Source of the DNA: Streptomyces sp. NBC_01481
Lineage (GTDB): Bacteria; Actinomycetota; Actinomycetes; Streptomycetales; Streptomycetaceae
Direction: 5' to 3'
Length of the DNA stretch: 64,000 bases
NCBI RefSeq assembly: GCF_026339995.1
Contig: NZ_JAPEPT010000001.1
Coordinates: forward strand, 322,501-386,500
The notes below the pieces were generated by a model that worked only from the letters and a program-made list of their open reading frames with translations, had not been told where the DNA came from and did not search any database. The position numbers were made by a program, and so were the translations under genes. Below are positions 12,052 to 23,280 of this stretch, one piece after another (position 1 is the stretch's first letter; each line of letters opens with the position of its first letter).

Positions 12052-13894
12052 CCCCCGACGCGACAGCCGCCGAGGCGCGCTCAAGGCTTCCGCTCTGCTC
12101 GGCTGCAGCGGTGTGCTGCTGGCGGGGTGCGCCTCGATGCCCGACAGCGGTGACATCCATGCGGTGAAGGCGTCCCAGCGTGCGGATTCGCAGGTGCGCG
12201 TGTACGCGGTGCCGCCGCGGAAGGGCGCCAGTCCGATCGAGGTCGTCACGGGCTTCCTGGAGGCGATGACCAGCGACGACACGGACTTCGCCATCGCCCG
12301 GACGTATCTGATGCCGGAGACCTCCAAAAAGTGGCGGCCGGACGCGGGCACCACGGTGCTGTCCGCCGCGCCCGGCTACGGGCAGGCCATCACCGGTGGC
12401 CGGGACAACCCGGGCGTCGACTATCCGCTCTTGGGCACGCAGATCGCCGCGGTGGACCCGCAGCATGCCTATCAGGCGGTTTCTCCCACGCCGTACAGCC
12501 GGACGATTCACCTGTCCCTGCAGGCCGGGCCGGAAGGCAAGGAGTGGCGGATCGACAGTCTGCCGCCGGGGCTGGTGCTCGGCGCGTCCGACTTCCGGCG
12601 CAACTACATCTCGGTCAACAAGTACTACTTCGCCTCGGGGCAGGCCTCCACGCCGGTGGCCGACCCGGTCTACATCCGCCAGCGGCTCGATCCGGTGACC
12701 CGGATGGACCCGGTAACCCAGTCGGTCAAGGCGCTGCTCGACGGTCCGACGAACTGGCTGAAGCCTGTGGTCGAGTCGCCCTTCCCGACCGGTACGACGC
12801 TGAAGAAGGGCACCAAGTCGCTGGCGTTCGACGACCGGAATGCGCTGAAGGTGCCACTCAACGAGAAGGCGTCCAATGTGGGCCGCCTGCAGTGTTCGAG
12901 GATGGCGGCGCAGATTCTGTTCACCCTGAAGGATCTGACGTCCACCAGGGTCGAGCAGGTGGAGCTGCAGCGTGCGGACGGCTCGCAGTTGTGCGTGGTC
13001 AACAGCAGCCAGGCCGAGGGGTACGCACGGGACCATGTCTCGGGCCAGTCGATGAACCAGTACTTCGTCGACAGCAAGAACCAGCTGGCGCTGCTGTCGG
13101 GCTCCGCCAGGGACATAAGCGAGCCGGAGAATGTGCTCGGCCCGTTCGGCAACGGCCGGCTGCAGATGAGCCTGGTCGGTGTGGCTCGCGACGAGCGCAC
13201 CGCGGCGGCCGTCTCGAAGGACTACAGCAGCCTTTACGTGTCGTCCCTCATGGCGGACAGCGCGCTGGGCCAGCCGCTGCTCCGGAGCCACGGCGACAGC
13301 CCCGCGAACCGTCTTTCGGCGCCCAGCTGGGACGGCCGGAACGATCTGTGGGTCGCCGACCGCGATCCTCGTCATCCGGCGCTCATGCGCCTGGCGCGCG
13401 GCGCGGGTGCTCCGCAGAACGTCAAGATCGTCCCAGGGCTGGACGGCGCACGGATCGAGGCGGTCAGGGTCTCGGCCGACGGTGTGCGCATCGCGCTGCT
13501 GCTGACCAAGGACGGCAGGACCACGCTGAAGATCGGGCGTGTGGAGCGCCACGGCCCCACGGCCAACCCGGTGGTCTCCGTCGCGGAACTGCGGCCCGCC
13601 GCACCACAGATGGAGACGGTCACGGCCGTTTCCTGGGCGGGGCCCAGCAGGCTCGTGGTGGTCGGCAAGGAGTCCGGCGGAGTCCAGCAGGTGCGGTACA
13701 TGCAGACGGACGGCTCGAGTTCGGACACGAGCGTGCTGCCGGGTCTGAACCGCGTGAAGGCGGTCGCCGCGTCCGACGACGAGAGCGCCCCGCTGGTGGC
13801 GTACTCGGAGGACGACGGCATCGTGAAGCTGCCGCCGGGCGCGAACTGGCAGACGCTCGTCAAGAAGGGCTCGTCGCCGGTCTACCCGGGGTAG
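12041..13894 (+). CDS. lpqB: Lipoprotein LpqB, MtrAB accessory protein
   Basis: A 617-residue exported lipoprotein. The signal peptide ends in the lipobox LLAGC with the acylated cysteine at residue 30. A GerMN-like domain and a C-terminal beta-propeller-like LpqB domain follow. In actinobacteria LpqB binds the extracellular part of MtrB and tunes MtrA phosphorylation. The GTG start at 12041 overlaps mtrB by 11 bp and has GGGAGGA eight bases upstream; this choice places the basic n-region (PRRDSRRGALK) directly before the hydrophobic core. Distances and overlap support co-expression with mtrAB. Confidence 0.94.
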   Translation: MGADPRRDSRRGALKASALLGCSGVLLAGCASMPDSGDIHAVKASQRADSQVRVYAVPPRKGASPIEVVTGFLEAMTSDDTDFAIARTYLMPETSKKWRPDAGTTVLSAAPGYGQAITGGRDNPGVDYPLLGTQIAAVDPQHAYQAVSPTPYSRTIHLSLQAGPEGKEWRIDSLPPGLVLGASDFRRNYISVNKYYFASGQASTPVADPVYIRQRLDPVTRMDPVTQSVKALLDGPTNWLKPVVESPFPTGTTLKKGTKSLAFDDRNALKVPLNEKASNVGRLQCSRMAAQILFTLKDLTSTRVEQVELQRADGSQLCVVNSSQAEGYARDHVSGQSMNQYFVDSKNQLALLSGSARDISEPENVLGPFGNGRLQMSLVGVARDERTAAAVSKDYSSLYVSSLMADSALGQPLLRSHGDSPANRLSAPSWDGRNDLWVADRDPRHPALMRLARGAGAPQNVKIVPGLDGARIEAVRVSADGVRIALLLTKDGRTTLKIGRVERHGPTANPVVSVAELRPAAPQMETVTAVSWAGPSRLVVVGKESGGVQQVRYMQTDGSSSDTSVLPGLNRVKAVAASDDESAPLVAYSEDDGIVKLPPGANWQTLVKKGSSPVYPG

Positions 13895-13917
13895 CCGGGC
13901 GAAAGACGGCGTCGGGA

Positions 13918-13934
13918 CCGGCCGCAGCGGCCGG
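13918..13934 (+). terminator. Possible lpqB hairpin
   Basis: CCGGCCGC and GCGGCCGG flank a single A, forming a compact GC-rich hairpin 23 bp after the lpqB stop. There is no T tract, which is common in Streptomyces; a regulatory role is also possible. Confidence 0.35.
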
Positions 13935-13996
13935 AAAGGGCCTCTGAGACGCCCCGGCGGGCCTGCGGAGGGCCTGCCGGGCTGTCCCGGACAGAG

Positions 13997-14005
13997 TTGT
14001 CCACA
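13997..14005 (+). promoter_or_regulatory. Isolated consensus DnaA box
   Basis: TTGTCCACA, an exact match to the Streptomyces DnaA-box consensus, lies 41 bp before the comF ATG. No second box is visible nearby, so this is not an origin; DnaA could act here as a transcription regulator. Confidence 0.45.
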
Positions 14006-14045
14006 GGGGTGGCACGGCGCTCCAGCCGTGGGCACAGTGGTTGCC

Positions 14046-14771
14046 ATGCGGGGCTGGTGGCGGGAGATCTCCGGTCTGGTGCTGCCGGTCGCCTGCGGCG
14101 GCTGCGGTAGTCCTCGTACGCCGCTGTGCGAGGAGTGCGCCCTGGCGCTGTACGGCACCGCGGCGCGCAGGGCGAGGCCCGTGCCCGAGCCCGCGGGCCT
14201 GCCGGTGGTGCATGCCGCCGCTCCGTATGCCGATGCGGTGCGTGCCGTGCTGCTGGCGCACAAGGAGCGGGGTGCGCTGGGGCTGGCCCGGCCGCTGGGT
14301 GTCGCGCTCGCCGGGGCGGTGCGGGGCGCGGTGGCGTCGGCCGATCGGGGGACTGGTCCCCTGCTGCTCGTACCGGTGCCGTCGGCGCGGCGTGCGGTCC
14401 GGGCGCGGGGGCACGACGCGGCGCGGCGGATGGCGCTGGCCGCCGCGGGCGAGCTGCGGCGGACGGGGACGGAGGCCAGGGTGCTCCCCGTGCTGCGGCA
14501 GCGGCGGGAAGTGGCCGACCAGTCGGGTCTCACGGCCCGTATGCGGGTGGAGAATCTGGCGGGGGCCCTGGCGGTCGCCGCCGGAGGCGGACGGCTTCTG
14601 GAGGGCGGCAGGGTGGTTCTGGTGGACGACCTCATGACCACCGGGGCTTCGCTGACCGAGGCGGCGCGGGCGCTGCGGGCGGCCTCCGGGATGCGATTTC
14701 CCGGACTTCTGCAGCTGAGCGCTGCGGTGGTCGCAGTCCCACCGCTGTCTTTCGAAAAAAACCGGAACTGA
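14046..14771 (+). CDS. ComF-family phosphoribosyltransferase-like protein
   Basis: About 241 residues. The N terminus holds a zinc-ribbon-like four-cysteine motif (C17-x2-C20 and C28-x2-C31). The middle has the ComF motif PVPSARRAVRARGHD and DQSGL-AR-R--N, and near the C terminus is the PRPP-binding loop VVLVDDLMTTGAS. ComF proteins support DNA uptake in competent bacteria, but most homologues, including Streptomyces ones, have no proven role. An in-frame GTG at 14028 is an alternative start; neither has a strong ribosome site. The gene stands alone, with a DnaA-like box before it. Confidence 0.88.
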   Translation: MRGWWREISGLVLPVACGGCGSPRTPLCEECALALYGTAARRARPVPEPAGLPVVHAAAPYADAVRAVLLAHKERGALGLARPLGVALAGAVRGAVASADRGTGPLLLVPVPSARRAVRARGHDAARRMALAAAGELRRTGTEARVLPVLRQRREVADQSGLTARMRVENLAGALAVAAGGGRLLEGGRVVLVDDLMTTGASLTEAARALRAASGMRFPGLLQLSAAVVAVPPLSFEKNRN

Positions 14772-15104
14772 CCGAGAACTTGCATCGTTGCAGGTAGTGA
14801 GAGACGAAAAGCTCCTGAATGGAGGTACGCGCTGGTAGCGGGTGCCGACACCCGTCCGAGCGAGCTATGTTCGGTTGTGAGGAATGGCGATTGCCGTACC
14901 GCACCGAATGATGGGCCGCGCTTCGGGCCAGGGATTCGAGGAAGCCAATACCTCGAAGGTGGGTGGGGTTGGGATCTTGTCGACTGGGGAGGAGGAGGTG
15001 AAAGTCGCCAAGTCCGAGACTTCGGTGATCACCGGAGTCTGGTGCAAGAGGGAGAGGCTCCGCAGCCAGCGAGCGGACGGAGCTATCCGGGAACGGAGTT
15101 CTGC
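14772..15104 (+). other. 333-bp leader region of hpf
   Basis: No conventional gene. It contains a strong ribosome site (GGGGAGGAGGAG) followed by GTG at 14998, opening a 59-codon frame that runs past the hpf start in another frame; a 24-bp near-perfect palindrome at 15017-15040; and a weaker GCTCCG/CGGAGC stem near 15056-15085. Together these look like a structured 5' leader rather than spacer. Confidence 0.5.
15017..15040 (+). promoter_or_regulatory. 24-bp palindrome centred on TGATCA before hpf
   Basis: The half-site AGACTTCGGTGA is followed by its inverse TCACCGGAGTCT, 11 of 12 pairs matching (the exception is T-G). It can be a dimer operator or, in RNA, a 10-12-bp hairpin. The core GGTGATCACC recurs in part after the response-regulator gene at 16750-16797. 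Confidence 0.5.
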
Positions 15105-15794
15105 GTGGACATCGTCGTCAAGGGCCGCAAGACCGAGGTGCCCGAGCGGTTCCGCAAGCACGTGGCCGAGAAGCTGAAGCTGGAGAAGATCCAGAAGCTC
15201 GACGGCAAGGTGATCAGCCTGGACGTCGAGGTGTCCAAGGAGCACAACCCGCGGCAGGCCGACCGTTCCGACCGTGTGGAGATCACTCTCCACTCCCGAG
15301 GCCCGGTGATCCGGGCGGAGGCCGCAGCCGGCGACCCGTACGCAGCGCTCGACCTCGCCACCGGCAAGTTGGAGGCCCGGCTGCGCAAGCAGCACGAGAA
15401 GCGCCACAACCGCCGTGGAAACGGCCGGATTTCGGCCTCCGAGGTGGCCGACGTCGTCCCCGGCGTCGCCGAGTTGAACGCCAATGGCCGGCCCCTCGGC
15501 GAAGAGACGCCCCCGTCCATTCCCACCACCAGGATCGGCTCGCTCGAAATCCAGGGCGAGGGACCGCTGGTGGTCCGCGAGAAGGTCCACACCGCAGCAC
15601 CGATGACGCTCGACCAGGCTCTCTACGAGATGGAACTGGTCGGGCACGACTTCTACCTCTTCGTCGACTCCGAGACGAAGCAGCCCAGTGTCGTCTACCG
15701 ACGGCACGCCTATGACTATGGCGTCATCCACCTGGAGACCGACCCGCTGGCCGGATCCGAGGCGGGCGGTGCCGGAGGTGCGCTCGGCGGCTGA
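15105..15794 (+). CDS. hpf: Long-form ribosome hibernation promoting factor
   Basis: A 229-residue protein. Residues 1-105 are the S30AE/YfiA domain that sits in the 30S mRNA and tRNA channel (MDIVVKGRKTEVPERFRKHV); a linker follows, and the C-terminal about 60 residues (DQALYEMELVGHDFYLFVDSE) are the dimerisation domain that joins two 70S ribosomes into 100S particles. The GTG start at 15105 has GGAACGGAG seven bases before it and gives the family N terminus. A strong hairpin terminates the gene at 15811. The unusual leader (see 14772-15104) suggests growth-phase or stress control. Confidence 0.95.
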   Translation: MDIVVKGRKTEVPERFRKHVAEKLKLEKIQKLDGKVISLDVEVSKEHNPRQADRSDRVEITLHSRGPVIRAEAAAGDPYAALDLATGKLEARLRKQHEKRHNRRGNGRISASEVADVVPGVAELNANGRPLGEETPPSIPTTRIGSLEIQGEGPLVVREKVHTAAPMTLDQALYEMELVGHDFYLFVDSETKQPSVVYRRHAYDYGVIHLETDPLAGSEAGGAGGALGG

Positions 15795-15810
15795 GAGCCG
15801 TCAGGCAGGT

Positions 15811-15856
15811 CGGTGGTGCCCCTGGAGTGCAACGTGCGCCCCCAGGGGCACCACCG
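15811..15856 (+). terminator. hpf terminator hairpin
   Basis: A perfect 15-bp stem (CGGTGGTGCCCCTGG with its inverse) around a 16-nt loop, 17 bp after the hpf stop. No T run follows. It separates hpf from the response-regulator gene. Confidence 0.75.
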
Positions 15857-15986
15857 TGCGACCACAGGATCACCGCTCTGTCGTCCGGGCATGAAAGCAT
15901 GGCGTCCCAGGCCAACCGATGCACTCCGCAATGACGTTGGCGGACCAGACATGATCTTCAGGCCGCGGCCTTCAGGGGGAGGAACG

Positions 15987-16748
15987 ATGGCGGACAGCTT
16001 CGGGCCGGTTCATGACGACTCGGGCGACGCGGGTGACGACGGCTCCACAGTCGCCGAAGGCGGCGCGGACCAGGGTGGTTCCCGCAAGGAGCCCATCCGG
16101 GTTCTTGTGGTGGACGATCACGCCCTGTTCCGGCGGGGGCTGGAGATCGTCCTCGCGCAGGAGGAGGACATCCAGGTCGTGGGCGAGGCGGGCGACGGCG
16201 CCGAGGCGGTCGACAAGGCCGCTGACCTCCTGCCCGACATCGTGCTGATGGATGTGCGGATGCCCAAGCGCGGCGGCATCGAAGCCTGTACGTCCATCAA
16301 GGAGGTGGCTCCCAGCGCGAAGATCATCATGCTGACGATCAGCGACGAGGAGGCCGATCTCTACGACGCGATCAAGGCGGGCGCCACCGGCTATCTCCTC
16401 AAGGAGATCTCCACCGACGAGGTGGCCACGGCGATCCGCGCGGTGGCCGACGGGCAGTCGCAGATCAGCCCGTCCATGGCGTCCAAGCTGCTGACCGAGT
16501 TCAAGTCGATGATCCAGCGCACCGACGAGCGCAGGCTGGTGCCCGCGCCCCGGCTGACCGAGCGGGAGCTGGAAGTGCTCAAGCTGGTTGCCACGGGGAT
16601 GAACAACCGGGATATCGCCAAGGAGTTGTTCATTTCCGAGAACACGGTGAAGAACCACGTCCGCAACATCCTGGAGAAGCTGCAGCTGCACTCCAGGATG
16701 GAGGCCGTGGTCTACGCGATGCGGGAGAAGATCCTCGAGATTCGGTAA
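15987..16748 (+). CDS. NarL/LuxR-type response regulator
   Basis: A 253-residue DNA-binding response regulator. A 35-residue acidic extension precedes the receiver domain (VVDDH at 41-45, phospho-acceptor D89 in [10 protein letters not shown] in YLLKEIS), followed by a LuxR-type helix-turn-helix ([31 protein letters not shown]). The ATG has an ideal GGGGAGGA site six bases upstream, so the longer in-frame extension is rejected. No histidine kinase gene is adjacent, making it an orphan. Its 3' flank carries repeats related to the hpf palindrome, hinting at a shared operator (inference). Confidence 0.93.
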   Translation: MADSFGPVHDDSGDAGDDGSTVAEGGADQGGSRKEPIRVLVVDDHALFRRGLEIVLAQEEDIQVVGEAGDGAEAVDKAADLLPDIVLMDVRMPKRGGIEACTSIKEVAPSAKIIMLTISDEEADLYDAIKAGATGYLLKEISTDEVATAIRAVADGQSQISPSMASKLLTEFKSMIQRTDERRLVPAPRLTERELEVLKLVATGMNNRDIAKELFISENTVKNHVRNILEKLQLHSRMEAVVYAMREKILEIR

Positions 16749-16749
16749 T

Positions 16750-16797
16750 GATCACCGACGGCGATCACCGGTACGGATGGCCGGTAGTGATCACCGG
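16750..16797 (+). repeat. Three GATCACCG repeats between convergent genes
   Basis: GATCACCG at 16750 and GATCACCGG at 16763 and 16789, in the 55-bp gap between the response regulator and the glycosylase gene. GATCAC (16763-16768) and GTGATC (16787-16792) can also pair as a stem, so a two-way terminator is the simplest reading; the motif is shared with the hpf palindrome. Confidence 0.45.
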
Positions 16798-16803
16798 TGG
16801 CGC

Positions 16804-17967
16804 TCACGAGACAGCCTTGACCAGGTCCGCGGTCAGCTCGGCACGGTCGACCCGTTCGATGCGTACCGCATCGCAGCCGACCCACTGAGCGGCCTCGCGC
16901 AGCGCCTGGGCCATGGGTGCCACCGCCTTCGCGCCGTCCAGCGACACCTGGCGTGCCACCAGCGTCGTGCCCTCGCGGGCCGGGTCGACGCGCCCCAGCA
17001 GCTTTCCGCCCGACAGCAACGGCATCGCGAAGTAGCCGTACACCCGCTTCGGCTTGGGGACATACGCCTCGAGGCGGTGGGAGAAGCCGAAGATCCGCTC
17101 GGTGCGTGCCCGTTCCCAGATGAGAGAGTCGAACGGTGAGAGCAGGGTCGTACGATGTCGGCCGCGCGGCTCGGAGGCGAGCGCCTGCGGGTCCGCCCAG
17201 GCGGGCTTGGACCAGCCCTCGACCGTGACCGGGACCAGCCCCGAGTCCGCCACCACGGCATCGAACTGCTCGCCCTTGAGGCGGTGGTAGTCCGCGATGT
17301 CCGCGCGGGTGCCGACACCGAGCGACTCTCCTGCGAGCCGGACGAGCCGGCGCAGGCACTCCGTGTCGCCCAGCTCGTCGTGGAGAAGATCATCGGGGAT
17401 GGCTCGCTCGGCGAGGTCGTACACCCGCTTCCAGCTGCGCCGCTCGGTGCACACCACCTCGCCGTACATCAGCGCGCGCTCGACGGCGACCTTAGACTCC
17501 GACCAGTCCCACCACTCGCCGCCGTTCTTCGCGCCGCCCAACTCCGTCGCGGTGAGCGGGCCTTCGGCGCGCAGCTGCTTGATCACCGTGTCGTAGGCGC
17601 CGTCCGGAAGGTCATGGCCCCAGTGCGGGCGGGCGCGGTAGCTGCGGCGGCGGAAGGCGAAGTGGGGCCACTCCTCGACGGGCAGAATGCAGGCGGCGTG
17701 CGACCAGTACTCGAAGCTGTGGCCCTCGGTCCAGTACGCGTCCTCGACCGTCTTGCGGCCCACCGCGCCAAGGCGGGCGTACGGAATCAGCTCGTGCGAG
17801 CGCGCCAGTACCGAGATCGTGTCCAGCTGGACGGCGCCGAGGTGACGCAGCACACCCCGTACCCCGCCGCGCCGGTCGGGCGCGCCCAGGAACCCTTGGG
17901 CGCGCAGGGCTATGCGGCGCGCTTCGTCGGCGGACAGTTCGGCGGTGGGTGGCGGCACACTGGTCAT
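16804..17967 (-). CDS. YcaQ/AlkX-type (HTH_42) DNA glycosylase
   Basis: A 387-residue member of the winged-helix HTH_42 (formerly DUF1006) family. Within LGAVQLDTISVL it carries Q47-L48-D49, the QxD catalytic motif of the YcaQ/AlkX branch; the AlkZ self-resistance branch has QxQ. Family members remove alkylated bases and unhook DNA interstrand crosslinks. The ATG at 17967 is preferred over an upstream start because it gives the family N terminus. No toxin biosynthesis genes are nearby, so it is a housekeeping repair enzyme rather than self-resistance. It converges on the response regulator. Confidence 0.85.
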   Translation of the reverse strand: MTSVPPPTAELSADEARRIALRAQGFLGAPDRRGGVRGVLRHLGAVQLDTISVLARSHELIPYARLGAVGRKTVEDAYWTEGHSFEYWSHAACILPVEEWPHFAFRRRSYRARPHWGHDLPDGAYDTVIKQLRAEGPLTATELGGAKNGGEWWDWSESKVAVERALMYGEVVCTERRSWKRVYDLAERAIPDDLLHDELGDTECLRRLVRLAGESLGVGTRADIADYHRLKGEQFDAVVADSGLVPVTVEGWSKPAWADPQALASEPRGRHRTTLLSPFDSLIWERARTERIFGFSHRLEAYVPKPKRVYGYFAMPLLSGGKLLGRVDPAREGTTLVARQVSLDGAKAVAPMAQALREAAQWVGCDAVRIERVDRAELTADLVKAVS

Positions 17968-18087
17968 GGTCCGCACCCTAGACGGCGGCACTGACAATCG
18001 GTCCGGGCCGCAGGTCCCGGCCGCCGCACCCGCATGCCCGCACCCCGCGGGCCGCCGCACACGGCATGCCGTCCCACCCCGCCGGCG

Positions 18088-18663
18088 TCAGCCCCGGGGC
18101 GGCAGATACGGATGGGTGCTCGACAGTCCCAGGTCCGACGGGAGCAGCGCCCCCACCCACACATCCCTGAGAGTGTCCTTGTTCAGCAGCGCCGCGCGCA
18201 GCGACCCCTCGATCATGAAGCCCGCCTTCTCGGCGACGGCCCGCGAGCCCTCGTTGCCGACCTCCGCCCGCCACTCCAGGCGCGTCGCCCCGAGCCTGGT
18301 GAAGGCCCAGTGCGCCACGGCTCCCACGGTCTCCGCCATGATCCCGCGCCCCCGGTGCTCCTTGTCCGTCCAGAAACCGATCTCCCAGGTGCCCGAGAAA
18401 GTCCGCAGGCTGACCGCGACCGATGCCATCAGCGCACCGCCCGCGCGCGGCAGCACCGCGAAGGTGCACATCGTGCCGGAGCGCCAGCCCTCCGGGACCA
18501 TCTGTCCGGTGAATTCGGCCGCATGCCGGCGCTCGTAGGGCGAAGGGACCGTCGTCCAACGCTGGATGTCGGGATCCTGGCACGCCTGATAGACCGCGTC
18601 CGTGTCGTCGCTCGTGAAGGTGCGCAGCAGCAGGCGTTCCGTGGTGAGGGTGATGGGCTCCAT
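18088..18663 (-). CDS. GNAT-family N-acetyltransferase (RimJ-like)
   Basis: A 191-residue acetyltransferase. It begins [13 protein letters not shown], typical of RimJ/RimL-like GNATs, has the acetyl-CoA pyrophosphate loop HRGRGIMAE, and ends with the motif B segment [16 protein letters not shown]. It transfers acetyl from acetyl-CoA to an amine, probably a protein N terminus or small molecule; the substrate cannot be read from sequence. The ATG at 18663 is chosen because everything upstream is basic and unlike the family. It diverges from secA across 240 bp. Confidence 0.88.
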   Translation of the reverse strand: MEPITLTTERLLLRTFTSDDTDAVYQACQDPDIQRWTTVPSPYERRHAAEFTGQMVPEGWRSGTMCTFAVLPRAGGALMASVAVSLRTFSGTWEIGFWTDKEHRGRGIMAETVGAVAHWAFTRLGATRLEWRAEVGNEGSRAVAEKAGFMIEGSLRAALLNKDTLRDVWVGALLPSDLGLSSTHPYLPPRG

Positions 18664-18903
18664 GACCGGATTCTGGTCATGTCCGCGAAGGGATGCGAGC
18701 ACTTTTCGTACCTCACCGGCACCTTCCGTGCGTCCCGTGCGTTCTCTTTGAGGGTGACAGCAGGCCTGGCTGACGGCGGACCTCCCGACCCGGCCGGGTC
18801 CTCGCTTACGATGGCCGTTGCGGTGGGGCCCACCTGCCGTGCCCGCGCCAGTGTCCATAACAAGACCCAGTGCCAGGCCCGATCGGCAAGGAGACCAACC
18901 TCA

Positions 18904-21717
<2,814 letters not shown>

Positions 21718-21740
21718 TTCTCTGCGCCTGCCTGTTGCGA

Positions 21741-21784
21741 ACGGCCGGGGCCGGACACCGATTGCGGTGTCCGGCCCCGGCCGT
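21741..21784 (+). terminator. secA terminator
   Basis: A perfect 20-bp inverted repeat (ACGGCCGGGGCCGGACACCG and its inverse) around the 4-nt loop ATTG, followed by TT, 23 bp after the secA stop. Among the strongest hairpins in the window. Confidence 0.9.
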
Positions 21785-21790
21785 TTCGCT

Positions 21791-21946
21791 TCAGGGCTCG
21801 CGTTCGACGTACCCGTCGGCGCCGCCGGGGCCGAGGCTCTGAGTCGCTACGACGAGGAGCAGCTCCCCACGATCCTGGACTTCCTCCAGACGGCTCGGCA
21901 GGTGCAGGAGCGGCAGGCGGCCCGGCTCGGCGCGGGCGGCGGCTGA
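21791..21946 (+). pseudogene. 3' remnant of a MarR-type regulator gene
   Basis: An open frame without a start codon, beginning directly after the secA terminator and ending with TGA at 21944. It encodes a helical C terminus, ALSRYDEEQLPTILDFLQ then TARQVQERQAARL, which matches the last helix of MarR-family regulators. The DNA-binding winged helix is absent. It looks like a gene whose 5' part was deleted. The family assignment is by eye only. Confidence 0.5.
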
Positions 21947-21994
21947 GCGGACCGCCTGCGGCTTCCTGCTGGCCGGGCGAGCCCAGGGCGGCGG

Positions 21995-22429
21995 CTAGTT
22001 CCCGGCGGACGTGCCGACGCGTTCTCCGCCGAGTTCCACAGCGGCACAGCGCCAGCGCTGGTCCGCGCCCTGTTCCAGGCGGAAGGCCATCGCGCTGACC
22101 CGGTCGCCGGAGCCGATCCTGGCGAAGGCCTCGATCACGCCGGGGCCGGGGTGGTACTCCCCGCAGTGCCGTACGACGGGTGTGACCCGCTCCGCCGGAC
22201 GCAGCGGAGCTCCCGGGGCGAGCCGCACGAGCTGTTCGTACGCCTCCCCGATGGTGTGCCCGAGCATCCAATGAACCGGGCGCCGGCCGCTGAGCACCGC
22301 GAGCAGGCGGTCGGCGAACCAGTAGTGCGGCTTGTGCTGCCGTCGTGCGCGTGCCATCGCGGTTGCCGCCACCGCGGCGGGACGGCGCTGGTCCTGCCGC
22401 CCTGCGGGCCGGGTCCTGTTCATGCTCAT
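21995..22429 (-). CDS. Rv3235-family protein
   Basis: A 144-residue basic protein with an alanine/arginine-rich N terminus followed by a compact domain (HYWFADRLLAVLSGRRPVHW, then SAMAFRLEQGADQRWRCAAVELG). This domain is found beside secA in many actinobacteria and is named after mycobacterial Rv3235; its function is unknown. The fold looks cytoplasmic, with no signal peptide. It lies beyond the secA terminator on the opposite strand. The ATG at 22429 is used; a second ATG two codons in is possible. Confidence 0.82.
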   Translation of the reverse strand: MSMNRTRPAGRQDQRRPAAVAATAMARARRQHKPHYWFADRLLAVLSGRRPVHWMLGHTIGEAYEQLVRLAPGAPLRPAERVTPVVRHCGEYHPGPGVIEAFARIGSGDRVSAMAFRLEQGADQRWRCAAVELGGERVGTSAGN

Positions 22430-22718
22430 GCAGATCGCCCCCGATATGCCGGGCCCGGTGCGATACCGGGCGGTAACTTCGTTGGTGATCTTCTACGGGG
22501 CGGGCTTGTCGAACCGCAATGCGCGGTGTCCCTTGCGGGGGCAGGCGCCACAGTTCACCTATCAGGGTGACGGGGGCCCGACACGGGCCGTCCTGAGCCA
22601 GTGCGAGGCAGGTCTGCGGTGGACGGCGCGCGAGGCCGGGGGCGGCAGCCCGAAGGGGGACCTCGGGCGGACCTCACACGTATCCTGAGGGCGTTTCCGA
22701 CTACGAAAGCGGTCAGCC

Positions 22719-23225
22719 ATGCGCGTCTACGTCCCCCTGACCCTCCCCGGACTCGCAGAGGCGCACAAGACGGGCGAGCTCGGCCCCGGGCCGCTGACCG
22801 CGTATGCCGTCACGCCGGGACTGCGCGAGTGGTACGTCTCCGACGACATCGAGGAACTGGAGTACGCCGCGCTGAACCGCGCCGCCGCCGCCTCGCTGCG
22901 ACTGATCGCCGGTGACCCGGACGCGGCCAGGCGCCGGGTGGTCGTCGCGGTCGACGTACGGGACCAGGACGCGGTCGCCGATCCCGACGGAGTGCTCGTC
23001 GTGAGCGCGCTCGGCGAGGTGCGGGTCGCCACCGCGGTTCCGCTGTCCAAGGCGGCGGCGGTGCACGTGGACGCGGACGACGCGATCGGTGACGTGGCGG
23101 CCGCGGCGGACGCGCTGGGGGCCGCGGACCAGGGCGACGACGACGCGCAGTTCACGGTGGACGGGGCGGAGGACCACGAGCTGCTCTGGTACGGGGTGCA
23201 GGAGATCCAAAACCTCGTCGGCTGA
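22719..23225 (+). CDS. DUF6912 family protein
   Basis: A 168-residue soluble acidic protein beginning MRVYVPLTLPGLAEAHKTGE and ending in WYGVQEIQNLVG, both typical of the actinobacterial DUF6912 family. It has no recognisable catalytic motif, signal peptide or membrane helix. Family members are usually next to the HAD hydrolase and Rv3235-like genes, as here, suggesting a conserved but unexplained neighbourhood. The start ATG opens the conserved N terminus. Confidence 0.85.
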   Translation: MRVYVPLTLPGLAEAHKTGELGPGPLTAYAVTPGLREWYVSDDIEELEYAALNRAAAASLRLIAGDPDAARRRVVVAVDVRDQDAVADPDGVLVVSALGEVRVATAVPLSKAAAVHVDADDAIGDVAAAADALGAADQGDDDAQFTVDGAEDHELLWYGVQEIQNLVG

Positions 23226-23280
23226 GGCTGCGAAGGCGGCTCGGCGGCCGGTTGTCAGACCCGGCCGGTACCGTTTTCGC

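Noticed and set aside
13997..14005. Replication origin
   Set aside because: Only one DnaA box and no dnaA, dnaN or AT-rich region nearby.
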